Origin: Heliocybe sulcata
Lineage: Eukaryota; Basidiomycota; Agaricomycetes; Gloeophyllales; Gloeophyllaceae
Reading direction: 5' to 3'
DNA length: 64,000 nt
NCBI GenBank assembly: GCA_004369045.1
Contig: ML213503.1
Location: 3,141,697 to 3,205,696, forward strand
Below are positions 35,277 to 48,001 of this stretch, in pieces. The notes under the pieces are model-generated. The model did no database searches. It had not been told where the DNA came from and was given only the letters and a program-made list of their open reading frames with translations. The stretch's first letter is position 1; every line of letters starts with the position of its first letter. The position numbers and the translations under genes were made by a program.

Positions 35277-36303
35277 ACTTCGCGTCACCGTGCAGGTAGG
35301 TGGTGAATGTCTGCCCCAGACGTCTTTTATCTCTCATTTGATCTTGAGTATAATACACTGTTTGGTGAATGGCTGAGTAAGTCTTTCTTGGCGGATCCAC
35401 TTAGTAAGGCTCTGCCGCAGTTCCATCTCATAAGGACTCGTTGAACTCGTAGATCTGCGTGCCGAAAGACGACGCCAGAGATGCAAGCAGCATACCGAGC
35501 TGGCAGATAAAGTAGACATGCAAGTCTGGCAGTCTGTTCTGATGTATTGATTAATATCAATCCCTTCGGATTATCAAGTACTACATCTGAAGGTTAAACG
35601 TTAAACGTTCAGGCTATCATGCTGATTTGCCACAATATCTGTTCGAAATTGAAGTCTGGGTAGTGACTAGTGATGAAGAATAAGGATGGAATCGCCTTTC
35701 ACTGGAGAGCTCTTACTCAAAGATGCCATGCCATAAGGAGTCGGGTTGCTAGCAAGCTGAGATGGTAGGTTGTTCTGGCGTTACTGTCTATCTTGCTTCA
35801 ATGGATGTGCGCTGCAGTCATCAGATCTGTACGGCGACTGATACGTTATGGCAGTGTCGTCAGATGGCCGCAGTAATTTAGGCAGCATTTGATCCAAAAT
35901 AAATCCGTATCCCAGTGCATGCAGAACATGAGGCGAAGGGAGAAGCTGCAGAGTTCCACTACGAAGCATGGAATGAAGTCAAGATTGACGACAGACAGCT
36001 GCGGTTACAAGATTAGGCATACTTGCAGACAGGAATAGGCACATATGAAGACAAGCAAGCCACTTTGACAAGTCCCAAATTCGGTGCATCCGGTGTCGAC
36101 CCAACCTCGGGACCAGACCGCGCGTGCCTGTCGGACCATTCCATTCCCACGTTCAAGTTCCCTTGCCGCAGTGGGCAGTGCGACTTCATACCACCGGCCT
36201 GGTTTCCCCGACCATTCTTGTTTTCATTCCACCACCACCCAGGAGTCGCTCAGCGTCTGCTACCTTCCTTTCCTTCGCGTTCCCCTCTTAATACTGCTCA
36301 TCT
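35277..36303. other. One-kilobase divergent intergenic region
   Basis: Between two divergent genes. It includes a small tandem motif (taaacgttaaacgtt, 35596-35610) and polypyrimidine runs near 36220-36300 just before the GH72 ATG. No gene is recognised. Confidence 0.5.
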
Positions 36304-38177
36304 ATGTGGGCAAGCGTACGACGCGTGTCGGCGGGCGTGGCTGCTGCAGCTGCGTTCTTCACCGGCGTGCAGGCCATCGCAAAAATTTCCAGGGGCGGGA
36401 GGTACCTCTATTCGGATGATGGGAGTCGGTTCTATATCAGGGGTGTTGCGTATCAGCCTCAGGGTGAGTACGGAATATATCTCGTAGCAGCGATTTCAGC
36501 TCACAGAGCGGTTGGCAGGTGACGTCGTATCTAGCGCGGACAACTCCTTCGAGGAGCCTTCGACCTTCACCGATCCTCTCGCGGACTCGAGCTCTTGCAG
36601 CCGTGACCTCCCTTACTTGCAGCAGCTCGGTGTGAACACCGTCCGGGTGTACAGCGTCAACTCGTCTCTCAACCACGACAGCTGCATGCAGGCCCTCAGC
36701 GGCGCTAACATTTATGTCATGTGAGAAAATGGTTGCCATGTCTCTTTGATGACTGATTGACCCCGCCATATCAGTATCGACTTGTCCCTGCCGCTCAACG
36801 GGTCGCTGGACCGTAATGCCCCAGCGTGGACCACGAGCCTGTTGGATCAGTACATCACGACGATTGATGCTTTCTCCGGTTATGACAACGTCTTGGCTTA
36901 CAATGTCGGTAACGAGGTCGTGATAGCTGCCAACACCACTGGAACGGCTGCCTTCATCAAGGCGGCTGCGCGAGATGTTAAGGCGTACCTCCAATCCAAG
37001 TCGTCAAATACCCTTGTCGGTTATGCTGCTATTGATGGTACCCCCAACTGGCGTGATCCGCTCGCTAACTACCTCTCTTGCGACCCTTCGAGCGACAACT
37101 CCGGGTCGACTGCATTGGACCTCTATGGCTTGAACAACTAGTGAGTGCATTCCCCGTTAACCGAACGCCATACCAATACTTTATTACAGCGAGTGGTGCG
37201 GTGACTCGACTTACCAAGCATCATATGCTGGCACGAACGGCGACTATGCTGGGTACAACATCCCGGCCTACTTCAGCGAGTTTGGCTGTGTAACCAGTGG
37301 TCAGACGCGTACCTTCCAAGAGGTTTCTGCTATCTTCAGCAGCCCTATGACGGACGTATGGTCTGGAGGCCTCGCCTTCTCCTACTTCCCTGCGTCTAGC
37401 TCAGCCGGCCAATTTGGTCTTGTTACCATTTCTGGCAGCTCTGTCTCTACGAGCACGGACTTCAGCAACCTGAAGACGCAGTACGGCCAGGTGTCGCCTC
37501 CGAACTCCCCCAGCCAGAGCACTGCGGGTTCGACCAGCTACCCCGGCTGCCCTACGCAGAATGACACCTTCCTTGCCTCCACGACGTTGCCGCCTACGCC
37601 AAGTGATTCTGAGTGTAGCTGCATGAACACCGCCCTCAGCTGTCGCTTCACGCCTCCGACTGCGAACGACAGTGCAATTGTCGGCGCGCTGCTCGACTAC
37701 GGCTGCTCTCTTCTGGGTCAAAGTGGCCTTAACTGCAATGACATCTCTGCGAACGGGTCTGCCGGTACTTATGGTCGTGCCTCATTCTGTTCCCCTGGTA
37801 GGTCGTTACGCTTGTGCTTTCCTATCATGCACTAACGGATGCGATACGCAGAGATCAAGCTGTCTTACATCATGAGCGAGTACTACGAGCACAGCAACAA
37901 GAACCAGGATGCCTGCAGCTTCGGCGGTAACGGCACGATTCACACTACCTCCAACTCTGCCGCGGCTGTCGCTAGCTCTTGCATTTCCAACCCGTCCGCT
38001 ACCTTCACCCCGAGCGCTCCTGCCACTGCAAGCGGGAGCTCGGCCTCGCACAGCAGCGGTTCCTCTGGTTCCGGCTCCCACAGCGGTGCCGTCGCGTCCT
38101 TCGACCCTCGTGCCATCTTCGGCTTGGGTTTGATGGTTGTTGTGAGCGCTGTTGGAGGCGTCGCGACTCTACTATGA
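36304..38177 (+). CDS. GPI-anchored 1,3-beta-glucanosyltransferase, GH72 with X8 (CBM43) domain
   Basis: MWASVRRVSAGVAAAAAFFT with GVQA is a signal peptide. The GH72 domain follows (RYLYSDDGSRFYIRGVAYQP, YLQQLGVNTVRVYSVNSSLN). The acid/base glutamate is in YNVGNEV and the nucleophile in YFSEFGC. A cysteine-rich X8 domain follows (CSCMNTALSCRF, YGCSLLG, CNDISANGSAGTYGRASFCS), then a Ser/Gly-rich stalk and a hydrophobic C-terminus (LMVVVSAVGGVATLL), which marks a GPI-anchor signal. These enzymes (Gas1/Gel/Phr) elongate and branch cell-wall beta-1,3-glucan at the plasma membrane. Introns interrupt the gene at PQG/DVV, YVM/IDL, NNY/EWC and CSP/EIK. Confidence 0.93.
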
Positions 38178-38543
38178 TGAGGACATCTTCTACGCGATTT
38201 TGAGTTCCTTCTGCGAACCACGGACTTCTATTTTCACCATTTAGCACAATACCTCCTTCTACGAGCATTGGACTTTCGGAGAGCTTGATTAATACCTGAC
38301 CGAAGGACCTGACTACTGTCTGTAATCCATTGTGGTGTCGTTCACAATGCTATTGTATCGAATTGTACTGTGAGCCTAATCGCACCGTATGCCCTGCAGA
38401 ATGCTTTGTCTCCTCGTTCTCCGAGTCAAGACAGGACGCCACACGCAGCCACCGGCGTGGTGGCTGTGTTCGGAGTTTCAATGTCGCGCAACCGAGAGGC
38501 GCGCAATTCAAACTTCCGACTTCCTCCTCAAAAATTGACGACG
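38178..38543. other. Intergenic region and 5' leader of the RRM gene
   Basis: About 365 bp. In-frame ATGs upstream of the chosen RRM-protein start lie at 38481. No separate gene is seen. Confidence 0.45.
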
Positions 38544-40512
38544 ATGGCTGCGTCTCCTGCTGCTACTGCTGGGGAACCTATGGACCAGGACAAGTGGGCT
38601 CCTTCTGACCACGACATGGGTCCTGCAGGCGACGCTGCTGGCAACGGTGCTCCTCCGCCTTCGGATGACCGGATGGTCCAGGACACCGAGAATCCTGACT
38701 ACAACCGTAGCGCTAACGGAGGAGCTGTCGCCGCTCCCGCTTCTGCGACTGCGAGCGAGAAGGGTTCTGGACGCCCCGAGAAGCAAATAAAGGTGCTTAG
38801 GTCTCTTTCTTGTCTCACTTGGCTGGGCTCTTTGAGAATTGGGCGATGTGCTGGCTTCCGTGGCTGCGACTTTTTGTTCTCGGTGTCTTCTTGACAGCAC
38901 AGATCCGTAGCCCAGGGTTTCACACTTGCTGTTGCGCGCTTTGGTCTGGACTAGATGTTTACGCTATCTTCTGCAGCCCAACAAGGTCTATATTGGTGGT
39001 CTACCGGAGCACACTCGCAGGGAGGATCTTCAGAGTTGCTTTGGGAAGATTGGAAACATTGTCAATATTGAGCTGAAGTAAGCTCCAGTCTTAATTGCTC
39101 TGTTGCTCTGCTGACGGCACCTTCTTTCGGGCAGAATTGGATATGGTTTCGTTGTATGTGACTCATTGTAAAGCGCGTGTGAACAGCGTTGAATTGAAGC
39201 TGTTGCTCTCGTAGGAGTTCGACAACAAAGAGGCTGCGGAAGAGAGCGTGGCCAAGTACAATGAAGGGTACTTTATGGGCAACAAAATTCGAGTCGAGGT
39301 TTCGCATGGTGGAGGAAGGACGCAAAAATACGCGAGCGACCCTGGGGCTTGCTTCAAATGCGGCCAGCTGGGGCATTGGGCAAGGTACGCTTGGTCACGT
39401 CACTTTCTTGTTCAGCCGCTCATCAGACCCCTTTCTACAGAGAATGCCCTAATCACTCCTTGTCGTACGTTGCTACGCACATGTACAACAGCTAATGTCG
39501 CTTACACTTCACGCAGTGCTGGTGGCCGCCGTGACGGGGCTCTCATTGACCGTATCCAGGCTCCTCGTGACTATCTGCCACCACCGCCTCCCAGAGACTA
39601 CCCGTACAGAGATGACTATTCCAGGTACCCTCCCCCTCCTCCTAGAGACCCTCGCTACTACGACTATCCCCCACTCCCGCCACCGGGACGCGAGTACAGG
39701 AGACCGCTGTCTCCGCCACCCCGAGACTACCGAGACTATCCTGGCGCTCCCCCTCCGCGATCGTCTCGTGACGTGGATGAGTATAAGAGCAGAGGCCCTC
39801 CTCCGCCACCTTCTCGATATGAGTCTAGGCCTGGTTACTACGATGACCTGGCTCCTCCCCCAGGCTACCCGCCTCGTCCAGTAGGTGGTCCTCCGCCCCC
39901 TCCTCGGGACTACTACGATCGCTACGACCGCCGAGCGCCGCCACCGCCGCCTCCTGCTGCTGCTGGTGGTGACAGGTACGGGTCTTACCCACCCTCTACC
40001 ACGACTAGGCCCAGGACTCCGCCCGGTGCTCCTCCTCCACCTCGTGCTCGCGAGGCTCGTGACGATTATGATAGACCGCCCCCCGCTCGGTTCGTTTCTT
40101 CGACTGAATTTGGAATTGCTAGGCTGAGGCTTCTCTAGTGACTATCCTCCACCGGCCCCTGAGCCTCGTGGTCGACCCGTAAGCCCGCCTCCTGCCCGGT
40201 ACGCTGAGTATGCGCGGGCTGGGAGCACGGACCCTGCTCCGCGGTACCGGTTCGTTTCGTTTTCCTTTACATCTTGGACTATTGACTGACGTGAACTCAG
40301 AACCAGCCGCCGATCCCAGAGCCCTCCTCCTCGTGGTTCCTCCAGTGCTGCTGGCTATGACTCAGGCTACACGTCTGGTGCTCCTCGAGGCTTCGGTGGT
40401 AACAGCTACGCTGGTGGCGGTGGTCCTCCTTCTCCCAGGGGCGGTGGTTCTCGCGACTATCCTCGTTCTCGGGATCCCGAACCGTCTGGCGGGTACAGCA
40501 GGAGGCCTTGAG
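38544..40512 (+). CDS. RRM and CCHC zinc-knuckle RNA-binding protein with Arg/Tyr/Pro-rich tail
   Basis: After a disordered start (MAASPAATAGEPMDQDKWAP) comes an RRM: NKVYIGGLPEHTRREDLQSC, IGYGFVEFDNKEAAEESVAK and GYFMGNKIRVEVSHGGG. A zinc knuckle CFKCGQLGHWAREC and a long low-complexity tail of PPPPRDY, YRDDYSRYPPP and RRPLSPPPRDYRDY units follow. This is the layout of SR-like splicing regulators of the RSZ/SRSF7 type or of RBM4/Lark. The tail carries SP and RS/RY dipeptides that SR-protein kinases could phosphorylate, and it is likely to phase-separate. The frame is held across about seven introns. An in-frame ATG at 38481 would add 21 residues. It ends SGGYSRRP-stop at 40512. The exact orthologue is not determined. 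Confidence 0.82.
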
Positions 40513-41147
40513 CTAACATTGAAAAGTACTGTGCAGCTTACACACGGCAGTCTAGCTCTCGTGGTTTCTCATTCTACGTCTCCACTCACATGGTCCCGGT
40601 GTCCTACGCATTTCTGTCCGATATCTTAGTAGCGTCTACTTCCTCTTGTGTTTCGTACAACCTCGTATTCGGTATTTGAACGCTTGAGCTTGGTTCACTT
40701 TCCAGACTTCCTCGTGATCTACTCTGCCCTGCGGCCTCTGCCCGAGCTACGGCTGCCGTCTTGTGACTTCCCTAGTCTTGCTTGCTGTCCAATGCCTCAC
40801 ACCTGTCACTGCTGTATGTTTATGCAGGCTCGACGACCACGCCGCCGCAAAACTTCATCATCGCTGGTCTCTGCGTCTGAAGGGTGGATGGCTTTACGTA
40901 TTTGATTGCCAGTTCGGATGGATGTCTAGGTGGAATGTTGACCTGTAGCAGGGTATCCGATTGACTTAACTGTATCAGACCAAATGTTATTTCTATCTAT
41001 GTAGACTGTATATAAACACATGCTTTGAATTTGTTGAGGCTGTACATTGTGGAGTCGAGGCTGCAGCGCGGATCTACGCCTCTCGATTGGTGCACACGTG
41101 GGTATACCACCTTTCCGTCATACAATCACCACTAGTGGCTTCAGTAC
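40513..41147. other. 3' end of the RRM gene and promoter of the RhoGAP gene
   Basis: About 630 bp. The first half is pyrimidine-rich and probably 3' UTR or trailing introns. An AT-rich stretch near 40975-41035 with tatataaaca could be a core promoter. No gene is seen. Confidence 0.5.
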
Positions 41148-44079
41148 ATGAACAGCTCGTCGGACACGGTAGCGACGACGAGTGGTCGTCCCTCAACATC
41201 ATCGTCGGACGGCGGCCACCAGACAGGTCCAATACCGCTGTTCGATCAGCACCTCAGAATCTTGACAGATTCCTATATCCAGTTCTTCCAAGAGCGGTGA
41301 GTATTGCAGCCTAATTGCCGGTTGTATGCACTCGTATTGATCAAATGCACACAGCAAACGGATAGAAGAAGTCTAGTGAGTGGAGGAGAATGTGAAAAGC
41401 ACCGGGAAGAGACTGAACGACACGGTCAGTGTTGAGTCACTCTTGAAGCTCCACAAGAAGGCGAAGACGATCGATACCTACTTGGACGGACGGGCGGAGT
41501 CTAGTACAACGCGCAGTGCATGGTCGGAAGTGAGAGAGAATGTTGAGCGAGGTACGTCTGATGTACCATTCCAGCGATATCTCATATCTCATACGAATCG
41601 TAGAGGCCCAGACGCGACAAGCGTTCCTTGCGACATTATCTGTGGACGTCTTGAATCCTCTTTCTGCTCTCAGAGTGTGTTTCTCAATCACTCCCCCACT
41701 GAACGTACCACCGACTTCATGTTCAGGATACTCAAGACCGGTCTAGGAAGCGTATCAAGGAGGACATCAAAGAGTCCACCAATGCGCACGTAGAATATGC
41801 TGAGAACACAGTACCCAAGTTGAAGAGGAATTACTTGAAGAAGTGCCAGGACGTGGAGGTGAGTCCGGTCATGGTGTGCGAGTGACGTATTCAAACAGCG
41901 GCCATCAAGGATTATAAACTAGCAGCTTCTTCACCTTCGCAACATTCGAGTTCACAGTCGGATGGTCCTCCAATGAAATACCCTCTCAGCCCTACTAGCA
42001 AGTCTCTCGTCACGGCACCCCAACCGCTCCGTCCCGTAGAGAGAAGACCATCTGGTGGACCGGGCGGTACAGGACGGAACCGCTCGCCTTCTTCTTCTAC
42101 TGCCTTGCAAGATCTTGCCCATCAAGGTCAGCTACGAGCTGGGTTCGACTGTTCGTGACTGACGATGCGGCTACAGGAAAGCGCCAACTGAATCAACTGA
42201 TGGGCTTCCTGGAGAAGAGGGACACGGTCAGGGATGGTCTGGGAGTACGATCAGATGCTGCTCTGCGAGTTGTCCGCACCAAAAGAGAGTCGGAGGAAGC
42301 AGGTTCGCCCCATCGCTCGATTATATGAGGAATTTGCTGATAGTCCTCTGATTGCAGACAAGGAGTATCGAAAAGCCGTGCATTGGCTCGAAACTCTGCG
42401 GTTACGGCGGATGAAGATTCTCGAAGCAGGATATAAGGTGAACTTCACGGTTGTCCTGTTAAGAGTCATGACTGACATGGCATAGAGCCTCGAAATGTTT
42501 GTATTCGAGTGTGCTGAGACAGTGAAGAACGTACTGGACAAGTACATCGACAACATGATGTAGGGATCTCATTCATCTTCCGCTGCACAGGCTGACGGTG
42601 TGCATACGTTTCCAGCGCGACCACGTCAACGCAGACGCAGTTATCCAAACACGCGTTTTCGGTAGTGCAGATGATCTCACCACAAATGGACGTATCCGTC
42701 GTGTCATCGAGAATGTCTCGTTCGCTCTCATTTGCGACTCCACCGCCGGTGCTGTACTACAATTATGAAGTGGGCGAGTGCAAGGACCTGGTGTTCGGCG
42801 TCAGTCTGGTGGACTATGCCACTGCGAGAGGATTGGGCGAGGGTGAGACTCCCAGGATCATTGAGTTGTGTATTCAGGAAGTGGATAAGAAGGGTTTGGA
42901 GGTTGAGGGCATATATCGGGTGAGGCGATATCCCAATTAGCGCTTGAATAGCTGCTGATATGTTTGTAGGTATCCGGACGGCATGCTGTGGTCCAAGCGG
43001 TGAGTCATGAGTTTTACTTCGTTTGAGAGACCGCGACTGATGGGCATCATCGCAATAGCTGCAGCGCAAATTTGAACGGAATGAGCAGACGTTCAAGTTC
43101 AACTCCGTAGCAGACGATGTATTCGCCGTTTCCTCACTCCTCAAAGTACGCTTTACCTTTATTTGTCTGGATTCACTCCTGACAGTGAAGTCAGCTGTAC
43201 TTGCGAGAACTGCCCGAACCGCTATTCCGATTCCCCTTGCAAGAGAGGATCCAACATTCCGAAGACTTGGGTGAGTCCTTCCCGCATGAGCAGTTGAAGA
43301 ACTCTGGACCAACCACGTGTCTAGAGGATCACAAATCCAGTAATTTTGCGCTCTTACGATCTAAGATGCGCCGCTTGCCCCCTGTGCATCAAGCGACACT
43401 GAGAGCAGTTGTGGAACACCTGGCACGCGTCTGCGCACTTAGCGAGAAAAATAAGATGGATGCGAAGAACCTGGCCATTGTGTTCGGCACAGTCATCTTC
43501 GGCGAAGACGAAATGTCGAAGGGAGCTGACTTGCTCAGTCTTCAATCCATGAAGGTTCTTAAATCTCGTGCCGGCGTTTGGGCGTTCTAGACTGACAATA
43601 CGTAGGACTCGCTTATGGAGGATTTGATCCTCAATGCTCAAACTCTCTTCGATGATCGCGCTGGTCCGCAGGAGACGCCCCTTCCTGCTGCACCAGTCGG
43701 TGAATCAGGCCTCCCATTCCCCTTGGGCTCATCCCACACCAAGGTCGCGAATGTCCCCGTGACTCCAACAGCGTCTCTCCCGCCACCGAATGACTTCATC
43801 CCTGAATTGCCTCCGAGACCTGCCGATAGCATCCATCGTTCTTCCCGGGCGAACTACGTGACAACGACAAGGTCGGAGGGAGGGCCGAAGAGCCCCAGAC
43901 TTTCGGGACGTCCTCGATACCAAGCAGCAGAAGCGCCCGAAGTCTGGAGGGCTCCTGAAGAGATCAGCGATGATGACTTCTTCGAGGCGCGCGGACGGCG
44001 GCGCTCTCTTGGCAGGAAACGCGTCTCCGCACCTCCCTCGATCCGCGCCCCTTCCAACTCAGGTTTTTCACTAAGGTAA
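41148..44079 (+). CDS. F-BAR and RhoGAP domain protein (Rgd1-like)
   Basis: The N-terminus MNSSSDTVATTSGRPSTSSS leads into an F-BAR half: FDQHLRILTDSYIQFFQERK, EEVYVESLLKLHKKAKTIDT, RQAFLATLSVDVLNPLSALR, and a coiled coil KRIKEDIKESTNAHVEYAEN with LKRNYLKKCQDVEDYKLA. The RhoGAP domain has VFGVSLVDYATARG, GLEVEGIYRVSGRHAVVQAL (arginine finger in YRVSG), LYLRELPEPLFRFPLQERIQ and KNLAIVFGTVIFG. A basic, proline-rich tail ends SNSGFSLR. In yeasts Rgd1 is a GAP for Rho3/Rho4 at sites of polarised growth and cytokinesis. An intron (41373-41426) must be removed after EEVY, because reading through loses the F-BAR alignment. PIF1 copy C and its flank start only 30 bp past the stop. Confidence 0.88.
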
Positions 44080-44107
44080 CGCGGTCTCCGCATGACCTTT
44101 ATGCAAT

Positions 44108-44465
44108 CGCTATCCGGGGACTCTCATGTTATGTTCTCGTCTCTGTGTTTCTGCTGTAACAGTGAAGTCATTATGTAGCCAAGAATTTCGTCTGGGTCAT
44201 ATCACTTATAATCTTTGTAGGTAGGTTATGCATTAGATGTAGTATCTTGTATCATAATCGGTAATCGATAGCGGCACCCTCAGGATAGTGGGCGTCCTAG
44301 TAGTCCATGAACACTGCCAGCAACGAGAATGACCAGCACCGTCGATGTACATGGTGCATCAATGAAGGTTAGCTTGAGTCTTCAAGAAATCGCAAGGGCT
44401 TCCTCCTCGTCCATCTCGCTACAGAACTCCTGAGCGAAATAATCCGGGTTGCACAATTGCACCTC
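44108..44465. repeat. PIF1 downstream repeat, copy C side
   Basis: This stretch, between the RhoGAP stop and copy C, matches 27889-28239 between copies A and B with scattered substitutions. Part of it (about 44370-44465) still reads, in a second frame, QEFCSEMDEEEALAIS, equivalent to the acidic tail [14 protein letters not shown] of copy D. Confidence 0.7.
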
Positions 44466-46959
44466 TTACATTTGGCTCTCAACGCCGACGGCATTACGAT
44501 AAAATTCCAACGCCCGGGGATGGGCCATGGCACTGCGTGCAGGTCCGTCATTCAGATCCCACTAAAACGGATACAAGAGGAACGGACCTGGATGGTTCAA
44601 AATTGAGCACTTCCAAGGTTTCCATGCTGGTTGCCCGCGAAAGCGCGACATATGCTTCGGGATCCGAAACTGATCAAGAATCTTGTGAAACAATTCAAGC
44701 TATAAAACGTACCCTGTCCGTACTCAAATGCTCGACCAAGGTCTATGCGCACCCGCTCTATCGTCTGCCCTTGAGACTTGTGCACGCTCATTGCCCAAGC
44801 GCATATGAGAGGAATCTGCCGGCTGAGAGTTAATCATGCGCAATGACAACGTGGGGATTACGAACTTGTCGCCTCGTCGCCTCTGCTTCGCCTCTGAAAT
44901 TGTTAACAGTGAACTCAGCAGGCGTGCAGAGTATAGTTCTGCCATTAGTGAACTTGACGAGTGGCCACAGCTTATCGTCCCCCTGTGGTCTCGCTTCATC
45001 CGAGGATTCACCGTATTTTACTGTTCTGTCTTCCGCGCGCCCGACTTGCAAAACTGTGATCTTTTCTTCCGATGCTTCCTGACTCGTCATGAAGCCTACC
45101 ACCAGACCTTGGGAGCCATTCACCAGGTCCACATCGGGAACATTCTACGACAAGTCATTGAGAGCTTCGATACCCGCAGGAAGGCCACATACCTTGATGA
45201 GCATCACCTGTGCTCCGACCTGTTTAAGGTATGAGCAACTGCGTTATGAAGTATGGGTATAGCTAGTACCTTCAGTACCACCTCCTGTTGCGCTAGGAGC
45301 CGTCCAAGAATTGTCTCCAATGCATCCAAGCTGGTTTCGTCACCGTTGGCGTTGCATCCGGGAACGTCGCTCGCCAGATACCTATGTTCGGGTGTCGTAA
45401 GTGCAGATAGACGGCTCTCGTTGGCTCTGTCCACGTCTTGGCGCAGCGGATAGCTTAGAATGTGACAGAGCCGTCAGCATAGGCGTAAACATTGAACGGA
45501 GGAGACGCATGTACAGTTCTGTGGGCTCGATACCGTCGGTGTACGTGACGGGCCGGCTCAGCTGTCGAAACTCGTCGACCATCTCTTCTGTAACTTCTCC
45601 GATACGCAACATGTTGAGCATATCGACAAATCCTTGAGGACAAGTGCCAGATCAGTATCGTATACGAGGGGTCAAAGACGTCGCCCACACGTTGATCTTG
45701 CTGTCGGAAGACCTTGGTCAATACGAAAGGCCGAGGTATGCATTGCTTCCAGGCCAAGGACTCGAATGCAAAAAGAGCCTGGACCTTGTCATTATCCTCT
45801 CCGCGTTGTGGAATGGGAGGTAATTGACAGAAATCGCCGGAGAGTACAAGCTGTACTCATTAAGAATCAAAATATCAGGCAAAACCGGCAGTTGATGGCC
45901 TACCTGTATCCCCCCAAACGATAGGTCATTTTGTCGCACAATGCGAGCGATGTGCTCCTTAAGTGAAGGACCCACGACATATCAGTATGCCATATTGAAA
46001 GAAGGTAAGTATGGTGCCTTACGAGCTTGTCCAATAACTTCCCGTCAATCATGGAGACTTTCAAAACACAGCATGGGAAATAGTATGGTAAACTAAAGCC
46101 GAGATAACTGACTTTCATCCACTATCAGTGTTTGCACTTTCTTCCATCTCCACGCAGGGTAAGAGGGATAAGGCTTCGGTTTACCGTCTTGCGATCGATA
46201 TGTCAGCGGAGAAGACCTATTCTTCAAAAGAACCTCTGGCTCCTCTCGTCCAAGACCGATACCCGCCCAGGAATGCAGCGTTTTTCCGCCAATATTTACG
46301 GATGCAATGCCAGTTGCTGCGGTCACGGCGAGTTGCTTGCCTATGCGCATACCTTGCCTCTTACAACTTCGAATAATCTCCCTTAATAGCACCGATTTAC
46401 CAGTTCCTGCACATCAAATCAAATCACAGCGTCTCGTACAGTAGATCATTTTTACTGACCAGCGGATCCTGTGAAGAATACGCTCTGGCCCTCTTGTACC
46501 ATTTTAAGAATCTGTCTCTGTTCATCAGATAGAACTATGTTCCCCTCAGCGTCGTCGGAACCAACGGTGCCGGCTTCATCATCCTTGTCTCCATCGACAG
46601 TTTTGTTCTGGACCGCCTGGGTCGGTTCACTGAGCCATGCTTCCGCCTGACTTTCGGTGATGAAAGCCTTGTACCGGGCTCCAGATATTCGTTCGACCTG
46701 GAGGACTTCATACGCATAGTATAAGGCGTCTCAACCGCTTACTCACGTTTTCTTTGCACTGTCAATTTATTACGTTTACCGCCGTTCATACTACCGCTTA
46801 GAATGACGAAGATATTACACTAACCTCGTCCCAAGAAGTGTATATCTGAGGCCCTTCACGCCCGCACCTTACAGCATAGTACTTGGAAGGCTTCAAACGA
46901 GGCTGAGATGTGTGTAGCAAACGTGCCGCCTCGCGTATGTTCCTGTTGAGTCTCAGCAT
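44466..46959 (-). CDS. PIF1-family DNA helicase, copy C, presequence plus well-kept hybrid-binding domain
   Basis: The ATG at 46959 gives [20 protein letters not shown], a strong mitochondrial-type presequence with arginines and an HTSQ processing-like site. The RNase H1-type hybrid-binding domain follows in two exons: [20 protein letters not shown] and then [20 protein letters not shown]. It keeps the aromatic and lysine pattern (GARYKAF) used by such domains to hold RNA:DNA duplexes. Helicase motifs are all present: [111 protein letters not shown] and [18 protein letters not shown]. The frame stops at 44466 shortly after [14 protein letters not shown]. Among the three left-hand copies this one is closest to copy D. 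Confidence 0.78.
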
Positions 46960-48001
46960 ATGCAAGCGCAGAGGACTGGAGGCGGCACCGGTCAGGCTCG
47001 GTCGGCAGTGTAGACGCGTTCGTGGCTGTGCATTATGTACGTCGGACTATACTTGAGCCATGCCTAGCTCGAGTCTGATATAGCCGGGCGGTTTATCACA
47101 CCGGAGGGAACCGAATATACGTGATCGCTGTAAATGCCGACCTAAATTGAGATGTGGGCTTTGATATATAATATTCACCGGAAATGGCAGGTTATTTTTT
47201 ATATATGTTATATTGTGTATAGGAATTTATATATATGAAATACATACGAAGCTACACTATGTTGGAATATGTTGAAGTAAATTATAAATATTGTCCGATG
47301 TGTAGTTATAAGTATAATTCTTATTTGTATTGAGGTTTTTGATCGACAACAATTTCGAATATTTCATTGCACTGGGATTATCGCCCATATCTGGTATATC
47401 TTCCGAGATATGCTTGATGTGTAAAATTTCAAATTTACTTCAGGATACCCCAACAGACCCGAATGGGAACCCATATATGGAATATATCGCCATGACAAAT
47501 GTTGGTCCCCGGTTTTGTTTTGACATTTGTCCCACTGGTGCTGGAAGAAATATTAGCCATCATCATTTCGAAGCAGAAAATTTGAAATGTCCAACAAACT
47601 TCTACTGTATATGGATATGTTTTACTATATATGTAATACAGACAGAACTACGTGAGAAGCTAATATTTAAAATTTTTACTTTCTGCCGTAGCTTCGGCCA
47701 AATATGAGATCACCATTCACCTTAACCTTTGCACGTGAATAACAAATATGCCTTGCAAGTCATAGAATCACACAAATTGTAGATATATGTTCTCATTTTA
47801 ACGGTATGTGATATATCAAATAGATAATCATGTATCCAATTGCACGGATATTTCAACCGTGACTTCCCGATATTGGGCCACATTTACAGGGCAGTCATAT
47901 ATTCGGTTACTGGAAGTGTCAGAGGACACCGGTGTCGGTACCGCAGTTCGCTTGCACGATTTGACGCACGCGCATTTTTCTAATGGGTAGGTAAATGTAA
48001 T
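46960..48001. other. Spacer between PIF1 copies C and D, largely an AT-rich inserted block
   Basis: The left 145 bp are the 5' flank of copy C. A strongly AT-rich block (47105-47925) follows, and then about 75 bp of copy D 3' flank shared with the A/B spacer. Confidence 0.6.
47105..47925. mobile_element. AT-rich 821-bp insertion bounded by ACACCGG direct repeats (class unknown)
   Basis: Both flanks align with the spacer upstream of copy A, where no such block exists, so it was inserted. Identical 7-bp repeats ACACCGG lie at 47098-47104 and 47926-47932. The block is much richer in A and T than the rest of the window. It contains an inverted pair (gacaaatgt 47494-47502 and acatttgtc 47523-47531) and another pair around atttcaaattt. 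The only long open frame (about 47330-47707) lacks an ATG at its start and matches no family I recognise. It could be a non-autonomous transposon or transferred organellar DNA. Confidence 0.45.

Noticed and set aside
46821-46959. Apparent loss of the start codon in PIF1 copies A-C at the position of the copy D ATG
   Set aside because: An in-frame ATG further upstream gives a presequence MLRxN...HTSQ in all three, so they begin earlier rather than being headless.
47330-47707. 125-codon open frame in the AT-rich block
   Set aside because: It does not begin with ATG, matches no family known to me, and could arise by chance.
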